Notes: generated by a model not told the origin, from the letters alone. DNA of 64,000 nt from Colwellia sp. TT2012 (GCF_001440345.1 NZ_LJYX01000006.1:496001-560000); one strand, 5' to 3'; positions 1 through 9,066 are shown, counted from the first letter of the stretch. A program made the numbers and translations.

Positions 1-1243
1 ATCGTGGGGTTACCATAATCACTAATTCAGTTTGACCACTAATATATTCATGGCTACGAAACAATTGTCCTAAGATGGGTAAATCACCCAAACCAGGAAA
101 TTTAGTAACGCTGTCACGTAAGGTATCACTTAACAAACCACCGATAGCTATGGTTTGGCCATCAGCGAGCTCTACTGTAGTTTCCACCGTTCTTTTGATA
201 ATAGAGGGTACCACTAAGGATGATGATGAACCTGTAGGGGTGACACCAACGCCATGAGAAGTACTTAATTCACTGACTAATATTTTGAGGTTTAAATTGA
301 TTTTTCCTGAGTCTAATATCGTCGGTACAAAGCTTACGCCGACACCGAAGTCTTTAAATTGCACCGTGGTGCCTTCCTCACTGGGTACCGGTACTGGAAA
401 TTCCCCGCCAGCTAAAAACTCAGCTTTCTGGCCACTTAAGGCGGTAATGTTTGGCTCGGCCAGTATTTTGGCTAAACCATTTTGTTTGGCAACATCTAGG
501 GCAAAGCTAAACTGCATATCGCCATTAATTAAAGAGCCAAAAAAACCACTGCTAATGTTACTTGCCACTCCGGCACCAATACCACTAACAATACCCGCTG
601 TGCCATCTGAGCCATTAAAGGTTAATGACATGTTTGCACTAAACTTACGAGCAATTTCAATACTTACTTCTGCGACAGTTACTTCAAGCATTACCTGATG
701 GCCGCCACCAATAGAAATCATATTGAGCACTTTACTGCTAACTTTACCTACCGATGCTGCTTCGGCATAACCACTAGCAAGCTCAACTGCGGTATTCATT
801 TTTGCCAATGAGGAAGATTGACCACTAAGGACTAATTGTCCTTGCGATGTTTCCACACCAATATTTTCACCAGGCAGATAACGATATAAGCGTTGACGTA
901 AACTATTTAAATCATGAGTAACTTCAAGGTTAATAATATCAACCAAGTTATCTTCTTCATCCCAGACCATGATATTAGTGGTACCTAGTGTTTTACCAAC
1001 AATGTAAAGCTCTTTAGCACGTAATATTAAAATATCAGCAATTTTGTCATTACCTATTGAAACTCGGCTGACTGCTTGATTCATGGTTAAGTTTCTAGAC
1101 TTGAAGATGGGTACCTTGAATTCATCGTTTATTAGTTTAGTGGGTCCACCCGCTAATACCGCAGAACTAATGAACAATTGCACTATTATCAATAAAATAA
1201 AGCAGTTGATTATGGTGACTATTTTAACGGTTACACCTTTCAT
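1..1243 (-). CDS. rcpA: Tad/Flp pilus outer-membrane secretin RcpA/CpaC (3' part missing)
   Basis: This gene forms the outer-membrane channel through which the Flp (type IVb) pilus leaves the cell. Reading the complement from the ATG at 1243 (AAGGA-type ribosome site 7 bases upstream) gives an uninterrupted frame to the window edge, about 414 residues, with no stop, so the C-terminus lies outside. The N-terminus has a hydrophobic signal segment ending near SSAVLAGG. It is followed by the periplasmic pilus-assembly region (TTNIMVWD) and a BON/N1-like stretch, then the secretin domain with VMLEVTVAEVS, FGVGVSFVPTI and the family hallmark IAIGGLL near the edge. It follows cpaB by 77 bp, as in other tad operons. 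Identification is firm; only the very end of the secretin domain is unseen. Confidence 0.93.
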   Translation of the reverse strand, partial: MKGVTVKIVTIINCFILLIIVQLFISSAVLAGGPTKLINDEFKVPIFKSRNLTMNQAVSRVSIGNDKIADILILRAKELYIVGKTLGTTNIMVWDEEDNLVDIINLEVTHDLNSLRQRLYRYLPGENIGVETSQGQLVLSGQSSSLAKMNTAVELASGYAEAASVGKVSSKVLNMISIGGGHQVMLEVTVAEVSIEIARKFSANMSLTFNGSDGTAGIVSGIGAGVASNISSGFFGSLINGDMQFSFALDVAKQNGLAKILAEPNITALSGQKAEFLAGGEFPVPVPSEEGTTVQFKDFGVGVSFVPTILDSGKINLNLKILVSELSTSHGVGVTPTGSSSSLVVPSIIKRTVETTVELADGQTIAIGGLLSDTLRDSVTKFPGLGDLPILGQLFRSHEYISGQTELVIMVTPR

Positions 1244-1320
1244 GACTGTTTCCTTATTAGCCCTAGAGCCTCAATATCTATTCGATTTAATACCTAAACG
1301 ACTACACCTTGCAATAACGA

Positions 1321-2130
1321 TTAAATATCTACCTGCACGGTTTGCAGTCTAACCCCTCTGATTAACTCAACTCTCTGCCGTTGGCGAATCTTAGCCGCTG
1401 TCTTAGGGGCCGGATCAGCAAGCACATCAACTTTTGGCTCTATAGCCTCAGGTATTGCTGCTTGTTCACTGGCAATGAGTACCGCGTTATCATCTATTGG
1501 ATTACGCAAGGCAAGCTGCAAGTAGCCATTTCTGCGCGCGCTCATTAGTATTTCTGCTTGTGTTAAATCAACTTCAACGGTGATTGAACGAACGAGTTGT
1601 GGTTTGTTTTCATCACTGGCGGCTCTTTGATCAACCGCCAAAATATTGATATTGGAAAGAATCACCTCGGTAGTGGGCTGACCGTCTTGTTGGTAGGTAT
1701 TAAGAATATCTACTCGGTTGCCCGGTAATAAAAAGCCGGCGACACCCACAACATCATTAACGCGAATAGTAATTGCGCGCATATTTTCACTAATCAAGCT
1801 GGCTAAATAACTGCCATCACCTTGCTTAGCCAAACGTTCTGCTCTAACAATATCGCCAATGTAAAATTGGTTTTTAGCGACCTTACCGATAACGTCCTCT
1901 AAGTTATTTGCCGCTTTATCTGGCGCCATTGACTTGGGAAAAACCACTAAATTGACATGGTTAGCCTTTAAAATAGTGCCTGTGGCAATGTTTATTGTCG
2001 CGATAACCACATTGACTTGTGCTTCGGTTAATTCTTGCTGGTTTTCATTTAGCCAATTTTTGGCAATAAATACCGCGCCAACACCAAAAACGATGGACAT
2101 GGTGATAAAAAGCATAGTATTTTTATTCAT
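1321..2130 (-). CDS. cpaB: Flp pilus assembly protein CpaB/RcpC (SAF domain)
   Basis: A periplasmic, inner-membrane-anchored partner of the RcpA secretin in Flp pilus assembly. The 269-residue protein starts with a single N-terminal membrane segment (MLFITMSIVFGVGAVFIA). A SAF domain follows at about residues 45-110 (IATGTILKANHVNLVVFP, IGDIVRAERL), then the RcpC/CpaB C-terminal domain (VDVLNTYQ-like block RVDILNTYQQDG, SITVEVDLTQAEILMSARRNGYLQLALRNP). Length and domain order are typical. Its ATG overlaps the stop codon of the upstream ATPase gene (TAATG), which suggests translational coupling; rcpA follows 77 bp downstream. Confidence 0.93.
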   Translation of the reverse strand: MNKNTMLFITMSIVFGVGAVFIAKNWLNENQQELTEAQVNVVIATINIATGTILKANHVNLVVFPKSMAPDKAANNLEDVIGKVAKNQFYIGDIVRAERLAKQGDGSYLASLISENMRAITIRVNDVVGVAGFLLPGNRVDILNTYQQDGQPTTEVILSNINILAVDQRAASDENKPQLVRSITVEVDLTQAEILMSARRNGYLQLALRNPIDDNAVLIASEQAAIPEAIEPKVDVLADPAPKTAAKIRQRQRVELIRGVRLQTVQVDI

Positions 2131-3797
2131 TATTCACTCCTTAACTCATTTGACTTATTAGGATTTTTGGCATTATTTGGGCTAGCGTTATCTGAACTAG
2201 AATTATCATAGCTGTGGACAAAATAATGTTGCCAGGCAAAACAGAGTAGCGCTTGCGTAACCACTGGCGCTAATTGATTAAATTTTATTTGGTCGCAGAC
2301 TATGCTCAATAAGTCTCGTGGCAAGCAGGGTAAAAAATCTTTTTGATCGACATAGTGACGTTGTTCAACTAAATAAGTGAAAATGTCATGGTGACAATCA
2401 AGCTGATAGTCAGCACAGGTTTTAAACCAAAGTTGTTGGTATAACTCAATGGATAAGGCTTCGAATTTAATTTTGTAACCTAAACGACGTAAAAAAGCGT
2501 CATCAACCAAGTCTTGCGGCGCTAAATTGGTGGAAAAAAGTAAAATAAGCTCGAAAGGTATTTCAAAATGTAAACCGTTGGGTAAAGACAAAAAGTCGCG
2601 GCGTTCTTCTAAAGGGATTATCCAGCGGTTAAATAGTTCTACCGGGCTAATTTTTTGCCGTCCTAAATCATCTAATAATAAAATACCGTTATTGGCTTTT
2701 AATTGCAGTGGCGCTTTATAAGTTCGATTAGTAGCGTCAAAATTAACTTCCAACATCTCAGCAGTCAATTCTCCGCCAGTGACTAATAATGGTCGTTGGC
2801 ATAAATGCCAGCGGGGATCATAACCATGGGCTAAGGCGACTAATTTGGCATCATTATTATTATGCAGTTGCTCATTGCTGCTCAAACTATGCAACTGGGG
2901 ATCATAAACCTGAATAATAATGTTATTAATTTCTATGGCGGCTGGTATTAATATCTCATCGCCAAACAGTAAATTTAAATGTCGACAAAGGTAACTTTTG
3001 CCAACCCCAGGGGCACCATAAATTAATATAGGTTTACTGGAATTAAGCGCTGGCCCTATGGTGTTAATAAGTTCTTCAGAAAACATCAGCTTACTAAAAC
3101 GCTGCTGCAGTAATTCTTTAACCACAACCGTATTACGGCTGGTTTGTTGCAGGCAAATATCACAGTATTGCGATAGTGGCACTGGCGTAATACCTAAGTA
3201 ACCCGCTTGCTTAAAAGCCTTTTCGGCCTCGGTATTACCTAAGCCGCTCAGGGCATAACGCATTTGACCACTTTTGCTCGATTGACGGTTTTCTAACCAG
3301 TTCAGTGTTTTTGCATGATCTAACAAATTTTGAATAATGCCGCCACTTAAAGCCATTTTGTCTGCTAACTGACGCACACTGACCACATGATCAACTAACA
3401 TATGTTTGATTAACAGTTGTAATAATAACTGCTCGGAAAGGCCAGTTTCTGCAATGGTTTTAGGTCGTTTTGCCATAGCCGCTATCGCAAGCATTGGCGC
3501 TAAGGCCTGTTCATCTTGAGCAATAGTTAGTGATGGCGAATTGTCACTAAGTGTCGGTGAACTGCTTTGTTGACTCTGTTCTTGGCTACTTTCCTTATTC
3601 TTTTCTGGGTTGTTTTTTTTGCTGTTTTTCCGACTACTTTTAAGTAATAAGGAAAGACCATGTTTAGGAGGAATTGCGTATTTTTCCTGCGCCATAGAGT
3701 CACTATCTGAGCTAGCTAAACTGTCAGAGACACTATCAGCGGCACTATTAGCTAAGTTGCCCGCTTGATTAGTCCGATCAAAAGGTGATGAGTCCAT
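2130..3797 (-). CDS. AAA family ATPase encoded inside the tad/flp operon
   Basis: A 555-residue soluble protein. Residues 1-100 are low-complexity (Ser, Asp, Lys, Gln rich). Residues about 120-200 look like a winged-helix region (LLLQLLIKHMLVDHVVSVRQ then LSGGIIQNLLDHAKTLNWLE). An AAA ATPase module follows: Walker A GAPGVGKS near residue 262, Walker B GILLLDDLG near 377, a sensor-1-like LLFSTN and a possible arginine finger in FLRRLG. It is not the secretion ATPase TadA nor the MinD-like TadZ, which have different motifs. It sits between tadV and cpaB with a 1-base overlap to cpaB, so it is probably co-transcribed and serves the pilus, perhaps as a remodelling or regulatory ATPase. That role is inferred from context only. 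Confidence 0.8.
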   Translation of the reverse strand: MDSSPFDRTNQAGNLANSAADSVSDSLASSDSDSMAQEKYAIPPKHGLSLLLKSSRKNSKKNNPEKNKESSQEQSQQSSSPTLSDNSPSLTIAQDEQALAPMLAIAAMAKRPKTIAETGLSEQLLLQLLIKHMLVDHVVSVRQLADKMALSGGIIQNLLDHAKTLNWLENRQSSKSGQMRYALSGLGNTEAEKAFKQAGYLGITPVPLSQYCDICLQQTSRNTVVVKELLQQRFSKLMFSEELINTIGPALNSSKPILIYGAPGVGKSYLCRHLNLLFGDEILIPAAIEINNIIIQVYDPQLHSLSSNEQLHNNNDAKLVALAHGYDPRWHLCQRPLLVTGGELTAEMLEVNFDATNRTYKAPLQLKANNGILLLDDLGRQKISPVELFNRWIIPLEERRDFLSLPNGLHFEIPFELILLFSTNLAPQDLVDDAFLRRLGYKIKFEALSIELYQQLWFKTCADYQLDCHHDIFTYLVEQRHYVDQKDFLPCLPRDLLSIVCDQIKFNQLAPVVTQALLCFAWQHYFVHSYDNSSSDNASPNNAKNPNKSNELRSE

Positions 3798-3873
3798 GGT
3801 AATTCCTATAACGTTGTTTAGTTATTACTTGTCTGTGCCTATTAAGTATTTGTACTGCTAAGTGTTAGTACTA

Positions 3874-4407
3874 TTAAATGTTAATGCTACTCAGTAGAGT
3901 CGCTATTTTCGGTGCTATTTCAGCGCCTATCTCAGGACTCAGGTAACACGCTAACAACCAACCTAATGCTAATGCTGGTGCATAAGGGACGAATACCGAT
4001 GTCTGGTTTTCGCTCTGCTTGATAAAAGCTTGGCTTGCCATCTTAAGCAGACCTGACCAGCCAAGCTTATGCAGTGCGAGAACTAAGCTAGTAAAGGTGC
4101 CAAAAATAATGCCGTAGACTAGCGACCAAAATAATAAGGTCGGCCCAGACAAGGCGCCTACGGCTATCATTAACTTGACATCACCCGCACCTAAAAAGCG
4201 AAAATAAAATGCTGGTAATAACAAAGCTAATGCTAAACCTGCCCCCAATAATGCTTGTCCTAGGCCATACCACTGGCTGATATAAGCTTGCAAGGCAAGG
4301 GCAGCTAGTAGCCCAGCCAAACAAAGCTTATTGGGTATACGTTGATAGCGCAGATCGAAATACAAAGCGCTAAGCAATAATAACAAGGTGATAGCAAGCA
4401 TAATCAT
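3874..4407 (-). CDS. tadV: Flp prepilin peptidase TadV/CpaA (A24 family)
   Basis: An inner-membrane aspartic protease that cleaves the leader of the Flp prepilin. The 177-residue protein has several membrane helices and both A24 signatures: an N-terminal Asp in LYFDLRYQRIPNKL and the catalytic GxGD in FLGAGDVKLM. It lacks the long N-terminal methyltransferase domain of PilD, which is the usual TadV/CpaA form. Its ATG overlaps the flp stop codon by four bases (ATGA), so peptidase and substrate are translationally coupled. Confidence 0.93.
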   Translation of the reverse strand: MIMLAITLLLLLSALYFDLRYQRIPNKLCLAGLLAALALQAYISQWYGLGQALLGAGLALALLLPAFYFRFLGAGDVKLMIAVGALSGPTLLFWSLVYGIIFGTFTSLVLALHKLGWSGLLKMASQAFIKQSENQTSVFVPYAPALALGWLLACYLSPEIGAEIAPKIATLLSSINI

Positions 4408-4631
4408 ACACAGGAGCCAACTCCATTGGTCTCAGTATATGTCCCCCCTGAGGCTGCACAGCTTAGCTTGGTAATTTGCCCTGTAGCATTCTCGCCTAAA
4501 GTAAGGAATGCGGCAACCATACCGCCAACCACTAAACCACCGGCAATGGCATATTCCACCGCGGTGAGACCACTTTCATCTTCAATAAAATCTTTCAGAA
4601 AACTTTGCATAGATTGAGTTGATTTATTCAT
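4404..4631 (-). CDS. flp: Flp/Fap type IVb pilin
   Basis: Major structural subunit of the Flp pilus. The ATG at 4631 (MNKSTQSMQSFLKDF...) is preferred over one 18 bases upstream because GGAG lies 6 bases before it; this gives 75 residues. The prepilin signature is clear: a short charged leader, then G/LTAVEYAIAG, cleaved after the Gly by TadV, with the invariant Glu-Tyr and a single hydrophobic helix (LVVGGMVAAFLTLG). The C-terminus has two cysteines (LSCAASGG and GVGSCV) that could form a disulphide loop. It is the first gene of the minus-strand tad operon. Confidence 0.94.
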   Translation of the reverse strand: MNKSTQSMQSFLKDFIEDESGLTAVEYAIAGGLVVGGMVAAFLTLGENATGQITKLSCAASGGTYTETNGVGSCV

Positions 4632-4649
4632 TAGATGCTCCAAAACCAT

Positions 4650-5084
4650 TAATGTTTATGCTTGATTGCAAAGCAAGAGCTAACAAATGCACTTGGTCTA
4701 TCCTAACTGCTGCTAGGACTAAGGTACTTATAAGGTACTTAAAGAAGGTAAGTACCGACTAGTTAACCACAAAGGCAATTGTAAGCAGTCCTTTGCTGAT
4801 GACTCACCGTTTTTTTCAATTAACCAATGAGCGTATTAATAAAGTTAGTCGGTTTTATTTGATGTCGCTAACATCAGATTGCTATCTATTGCACCCAGTT
4901 GCGAGTTGGTAAGGAAGCGCGAACAAGTTCCCGCCTACGGGGAATTATAAAATGCTGGCGGTGGCAGCGCAGCTTCTCCTGCTGCTTCTGCGTTGCAGAT
5001 AAGGAAGCGCATGGATAATGCGTAGGCGGGATTTTAATCGCGCATGGGTAAGGAAGCGCGAACAAGTTCCCGCCTACGGGTAAA
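4650..5084. other. Intergenic region upstream of flp, half occupied by repeats
   Basis: This stretch of 435 bases carries no gene. The part next to flp (about 4650-4900) should hold the tad operon promoter, but I cannot pick one with confidence; it contains a small direct repeat GGTACTTA near 4730-4760. The part next to the transpeptidase gene holds the repeat described at 4908-5103. Confidence 0.6.
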
Positions 5085-5103
5085 TTATAATATGCTGGCG
5101 GTG
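4908..5103. repeat. Tandem pair of short extragenic repeats with an inverted copy between
   Basis: Two direct copies about 57 bp long start at 4908 and 5047 and are nearly identical; each contains AAGGAAGCGCGAACAAGTTC followed by CCGCCTACGG and a TATGCTGGCGGTG-like tail. Between them, about 5000-5045, lies an inverted partial copy (GCGTAGGCGGGATTTTAATC). The second copy runs into the 3' end of the neighbouring L,D-transpeptidase gene, so the last codons and stop of that gene lie in the repeat. A related core recurs at 55159-55185. Confidence 0.8.
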
Positions 5104-6632
5104 ATAGTGACGTTAACAGGTGTATCTTGTTGGTAAATATCTTCCAGCCACTGTATTTGGCCAGACGGACTTAACCAAACCGTTTGATAGGTGAGATAAA
5201 CCGCAATGCTATTTGCCAGTTTAATGTGTTGGCTTTTATTCGTAGTAAGAGCCTTTCTTACTTGTCGTTGTTTACTTCTAGGCTCGTTTTTCATGAATTT
5301 TTCAGCAAGTAAATTGGCGTATTGTAAACGTACACAACCATGACTTAATGCCCGATATTTTTTCGAAAAAAGATGTTTTGCTGGCGTATCATGTAAATAT
5401 ACAGAATGAAAGTTTTTTATATTAAAACGGTATTTTCCCAAAGCATTATTCTTGCCAGCGGCCTGTATTAATTTGTATTCACCCAAAGCTGCCTTTATTG
5501 AGCGGGAATCATTAAAAATAGGTCGAAGCACTTGCTTAGCACCATAGCCTTTTGCCAATTTAAAGTTTTGCCGTCTTAGTGAACCTGGGTTGCGGGAGTT
5601 CTCGACTAATAACTCTTTATGAACAATATTATAGGTTGGTGTCCATTGTGGATTGATGGTAACACTGCTCACTTTAGTGACCATTATCGGGGTAGGGTGC
5701 TGATTATCACCAACAATCACTTTCATCGATAATGTTTCTTGCTGGTTTTCAATAAAGTATAAACGATAGGCGGGAATATTAACCAGTATATAACGTTTTG
5801 GTGGTTTACTGGGTAATGATAACCAACGCCATAAATTGATTTGCATGATTTCGAGGCGTTTCTCTGGCTTGGTATTAAGTGCTTTAATGGTTTTCGCCGT
5901 TAACTTGCCATTGGCGGTTAAACCATGTCGCGCTTGAAATTTTTTAAGGGCGCTAATGACTTCCGGATCAAAAATATGCCGCCGATAGTGGGAGTACTGT
6001 GCTTTGCTAAGATCGGCTAAAGCAACTAAAATACTGCGCAGCTTAATAACCTCTTTATGTCCTTGACCTAACCTTAAGGATAATTTTTCATCAATTACTG
6101 GCCAAGGCGTTTCTGTTAATTTACGGTAATGAACAATTGCCGAGCGTAGACGTAGCACTTGATCAAATTGTGGTAATAACTGCTCAACATAACGGGCAAG
6201 CTGATGATTTTTTACTGCTTTAAGGATGTCTTCACTGGGTTTCTCTTGCGGCTTAAACTGATAACCATTAAATAAAGTGGCAATAGAAAATAATTGCTGA
6301 GTGAGCTGTAGGTCAATTTTGTTTTTCTGCTCACTCGTTAAGTTGTTAAGATCATTAAACGTAACAAGGTTAATGCCCAAGTCATTCAGTAAGCTGAGTA
6401 ATGAAATCCCGGATAAGTTGAGTTTATCATTTTCAATCCATAAATAATTTTTACTATGATGAGATATCAGCTGCTGATAGTTGATCTGCTTATCTTGAGT
6501 CAATAGCCCTATTGGTAAAAAAAATCCAGAGGTGTTAGCGGGGGGGGGGGCAGTAAAAGTAAAAGCTGGTACTGTGTTTACTATGGTAGTATTTAACATT
6601 AAAAAATATAAAAAAAACCTTGTTAAATTCAT
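5085..6632 (-). CDS. L,D-transpeptidase, YcbB/LdtD-like, with poly-C tract near the N-terminus
   Basis: A periplasmic enzyme that forms 3-3 cross-links in peptidoglycan. The 515-residue protein has a signal peptide (FFLYFLMLNTTIVNTVPAFT). An N-terminal helical YcbB-type region runs to about residue 215, and a peptidoglycan-binding domain follows near 222-258 (ISALKKFQARHGLTANG). The YkuD catalytic domain starts near 279. The motif SHGCVRL carries the nucleophile Cys near residue 434 and an upstream His lies in VYLHDTP. The ATG at 6632 has AAGGG 7 bases upstream. Codons 28-31 (Ala-Pro-Pro-Pro) are built from 11 consecutive C, just after the signal peptide, so slippage would switch the gene off. 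The gene lies alone between flp and an araC-type gene. Confidence 0.9.
   Translation of the reverse strand: MNLTRFFLYFLMLNTTIVNTVPAFTFTAPPPANTSGFFLPIGLLTQDKQINYQQLISHHSKNYLWIENDKLNLSGISLLSLLNDLGINLVTFNDLNNLTSEQKNKIDLQLTQQLFSIATLFNGYQFKPQEKPSEDILKAVKNHQLARYVEQLLPQFDQVLRLRSAIVHYRKLTETPWPVIDEKLSLRLGQGHKEVIKLRSILVALADLSKAQYSHYRRHIFDPEVISALKKFQARHGLTANGKLTAKTIKALNTKPEKRLEIMQINLWRWLSLPSKPPKRYILVNIPAYRLYFIENQQETLSMKVIVGDNQHPTPIMVTKVSSVTINPQWTPTYNIVHKELLVENSRNPGSLRRQNFKLAKGYGAKQVLRPIFNDSRSIKAALGEYKLIQAAGKNNALGKYRFNIKNFHSVYLHDTPAKHLFSKKYRALSHGCVRLQYANLLAEKFMKNEPRSKQRQVRKALTTNKSQHIKLANSIAVYLTYQTVWLSPSGQIQWLEDIYQQDTPVNVTITASIL
6540..6550. repeat. 11-base poly-G/C homopolymer inside the L,D-transpeptidase gene
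   Basis: Eleven consecutive G on the plus strand (C on the coding strand) at codons 28-31 of the transpeptidase gene. As assembled the frame is open. Tracts of this length are prone to slipped-strand mispairing and are a classic phase-variation signal in other bacteria; phase variation here is inference. Confidence 0.85.
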
Positions 6633-6683
6633 GTTATTCCCTTGGTTTTTTCGTTAAATACTGGTCTTTACTTAAGTTGCTCG

Positions 6684-7547
6684 CTATCCATTAAGACCCA
6701 TAAGGCGGCGATTTTTTGCTTGTTGTATTTTTGCTATTGGTAATAATTCCATTCTTAATTTTTGATATCGCTGATATAAGCAGCTTAGCTCCATGCCTAG
6801 TTCCTTTTTGATATATGCGGTTGGTGTTAGACCAAGATGCTCTTTAAAGTTTCGGCAAAAGTGTGATGGATTTGAGAAACCAACAGCAAAAGAAACATTG
6901 GTGACAGAAGCATTTTCTTGACGTAAGAGGTATTCACTCTCTTCCAAGCGTCGACATAAAATATATTGGCAATAACCAACACCACATAAATCTTTAAACA
7001 TATGACTAATACGACTAGGGCTTAAATATAAACTATTCGATGCTTGTTTTAGTGACGGGGCATCGAAAAAATGTTGTTCGATTAATTCAAACAGTCCCTC
7101 TAAAGGATGACTTATTAGCTCTTCTATGGCGGGCATAAAATCACTTGTTATTGACTCTTGTTCAAAACAATCAATATCAGTGGTTTCGTTAAGTTCAACT
7201 AACAGGTTAGTCAAAGCATTGTTATTCATCGGCAGATGGAACACATCTTTAACACCGAGTTTAAGCGCATGATGCAGCATAGGTATTGAGATGCAAGCGG
7301 ACAAAATATAAAGTGATTTTTTTGAAAAGTCACGACTGATAGCTTCTAAATTATAACAGTGAAGTTCAGAATGGCAGTCCATTACATAAGCAAGGGCACC
7401 TAAAGATCCATTGAGCTTTTTTATATGCTCAATAGAAGGTATTATTTTGAAGGCAAGTTTATCATCTAGTCTATGACAAACCTGGTTGAGGCTGTTTTTG
7501 TTATGCCCGATAACACCAAAGTATTCTTTCGCTTTGAGAATAGCCAT
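6684..7547 (-). CDS. AraC-family transcriptional regulator with an N-terminal receiver-like region
   Basis: A DNA-binding regulator. The C-terminal roughly 100 residues are an AraC double helix-turn-helix: SLKQASNSLYLSPSRISHMF for the first and TNVSFAVGFSNPSHFCRNFK for the second, followed by LGLTPTAY. The N-terminal part (YFGVIGH... ILSACISIPMLHHALKLGV) resembles a degenerate receiver fold but lacks a clear phospho-acceptor Asp. The frame extends upstream to 7697, but the ATG at 7547 has AAGG 6 bases before it, while the extra 50 residues look unlike protein of this family; I therefore start at 7547 (287 residues). Target genes are unknown. Confidence 0.78.
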   Translation of the reverse strand: MAILKAKEYFGVIGHNKNSLNQVCHRLDDKLAFKIIPSIEHIKKLNGSLGALAYVMDCHSELHCYNLEAISRDFSKKSLYILSACISIPMLHHALKLGVKDVFHLPMNNNALTNLLVELNETTDIDCFEQESITSDFMPAIEELISHPLEGLFELIEQHFFDAPSLKQASNSLYLSPSRISHMFKDLCGVGYCQYILCRRLEESEYLLRQENASVTNVSFAVGFSNPSHFCRNFKEHLGLTPTAYIKKELGMELSCLYQRYQKLRMELLPIAKIQQAKNRRLMGLNG

Positions 7548-7908
7548 ACTCATCCTTAAATATCCGAGTGATTGATAACCTAATACAGACAAATAACTAG
7601 TTGAACAATAGTTTAAAAATATGCATTTATCACACCTTTTTGTAATATATGAACCAATACAATTAGTTATAATTTCAATAAGAAATTCTCTAAGCAAAAG
7701 TGTTAAAAATTACGACACTTTTTAATCGATATTGTAATTGTGATTCGCAAATTGCAGATGAAATTAAGAAAAATGCTATTGCTATTTTAGTCTAGTTAAT
7801 ACATTTAGCGGGTGATTTTTCTGTAAGATTATAGTTTCTCAGTATAGGAACTTCTCGTTAAAACTGTTATCTTCACACGGAAATAGCCCCTAAAAATGAC
7901 CTTTTCCT
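7548..7908. other. Divergent intergenic region, no gene recognised
   Basis: About 360 AT-rich bases between the araC-type gene and the FemAB-like gene, which point away from each other. Promoters for both should be here but I could not place boxes with confidence. No repeat or RNA is recognisable. Confidence 0.5.
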
Positions 7909-9066
7909 GTGCAGATAACTTTTTTTGAACGTTTTGAGCAAATACCAGTAAGTGATTGGCGCCGGCTAAATACTTCCTCGTGCCCGTTGGTCAGTTATGA
8001 GTTTTTTAAGGCGTTAGAAGCTAGTCAGTCGGTATCTGGTGCGCGCGGTTGGCAACCACATCATATGGTTATTGAAAATGATGGTACCATTGACGGCATT
8101 ATGCCTTTGTACCTTAAGCAGCACTCTTGGGGCGAATATGTTTTTGACTGGGATTGGGCCAAAGCATATGAGGATAACAATCTTGCTTATTATCCTAAAC
8201 TCGTCGGCACTATTCCTTTTACTCCAGTTACTAGCAACAAACTCTGGTCAAATAAGCTAAATTTAGCTGAGCTTTTTTCATCATTAATTAGCCATTGTCA
8301 ACAGCACGAAATAAACAGTTGGCACATATTGTATTGCCCTGAAATAGACAGTACGTCAAGGCCAACAGCAAAAGGTAAAAGTGGCACAACTGATAAGTTA
8401 CCTGAAGATGTTTATCTGCGTCATACGGTACAGTTTCACTGGTTTAACCGAGGTTATGCAAGTTTTGATGACTTTCTTGCCACATTCACTTCACGTAAAC
8501 GCAAAAATACCCGTAAAGAAAGAGCATCGATAAAGCAGCAGGGCATTAACATTAGGCAAGTTCGAGGGCCAGATATTACGGCGAGCGATATCGATTTTTT
8601 CTATTTAACCTATCAACTTACTTATTTGAAACAAGGCCATCAGCCTCACCTTAACTTTGATTTTTTTAAGCAAATATTCACTCACTTAGCGGCTAATGTT
8701 TTGCTTATTATTGCCAGGCATAATGATGAAGATGTGGCTTGTGCTTTGTTTTTTTATGATGACAGCCATCTTTATGGTCGATATTGGGGCTGTAAAACAG
8801 CCTTTAACAACTTACATTTTGAGCTGTGTTATTACCAGGGTATAGCCTTTTGCATCGAACATAATTTACAATGTTTTAACCCTGGCACCCAAGGTGAACA
8901 TAAAATCCAACGAGGTTTTGAACCGGTATTAACCCATTCATATCACTGGGTTAAACATGGCGCTTTTAAAGAGGCAATTAAAGATTTTTGCCAACATGAA
9001 CGCGCACATATGCAACGTTATCACCAGCAATGTCAGCAAGCTCTACCATTTAAAGTAGTGGTATAA
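7909..9066 (+). CDS. FemAB/GNAT-like protein (COG3146 type)
   Basis: A 385-residue cytoplasmic protein of the family sometimes annotated as peptidoglycan biosynthesis/recognition or GNAT N-acyltransferase. Hallmarks are the N-terminal WRRLNTSSCPLVSYEFFKAL, YVFDWDWAKAYE, the basic stretch FTSRKRKNTRKER and the C-terminal block CFNPGTQGEHKIQRGFEP then THSYHWVKH. The start is a GTG at 7909; no in-frame ATG lies near it and the ribosome site is weak. The biochemical role of this family is not established. It is followed 50 bp later by a methyltransferase gene on the same strand. Confidence 0.8.
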   Translation: MQITFFERFEQIPVSDWRRLNTSSCPLVSYEFFKALEASQSVSGARGWQPHHMVIENDGTIDGIMPLYLKQHSWGEYVFDWDWAKAYEDNNLAYYPKLVGTIPFTPVTSNKLWSNKLNLAELFSSLISHCQQHEINSWHILYCPEIDSTSRPTAKGKSGTTDKLPEDVYLRHTVQFHWFNRGYASFDDFLATFTSRKRKNTRKERASIKQQGINIRQVRGPDITASDIDFFYLTYQLTYLKQGHQPHLNFDFFKQIFTHLAANVLLIIARHNDEDVACALFFYDDSHLYGRYWGCKTAFNNLHFELCYYQGIAFCIEHNLQCFNPGTQGEHKIQRGFEPVLTHSYHWVKHGAFKEAIKDFCQHERAHMQRYHQQCQQALPFKVVV

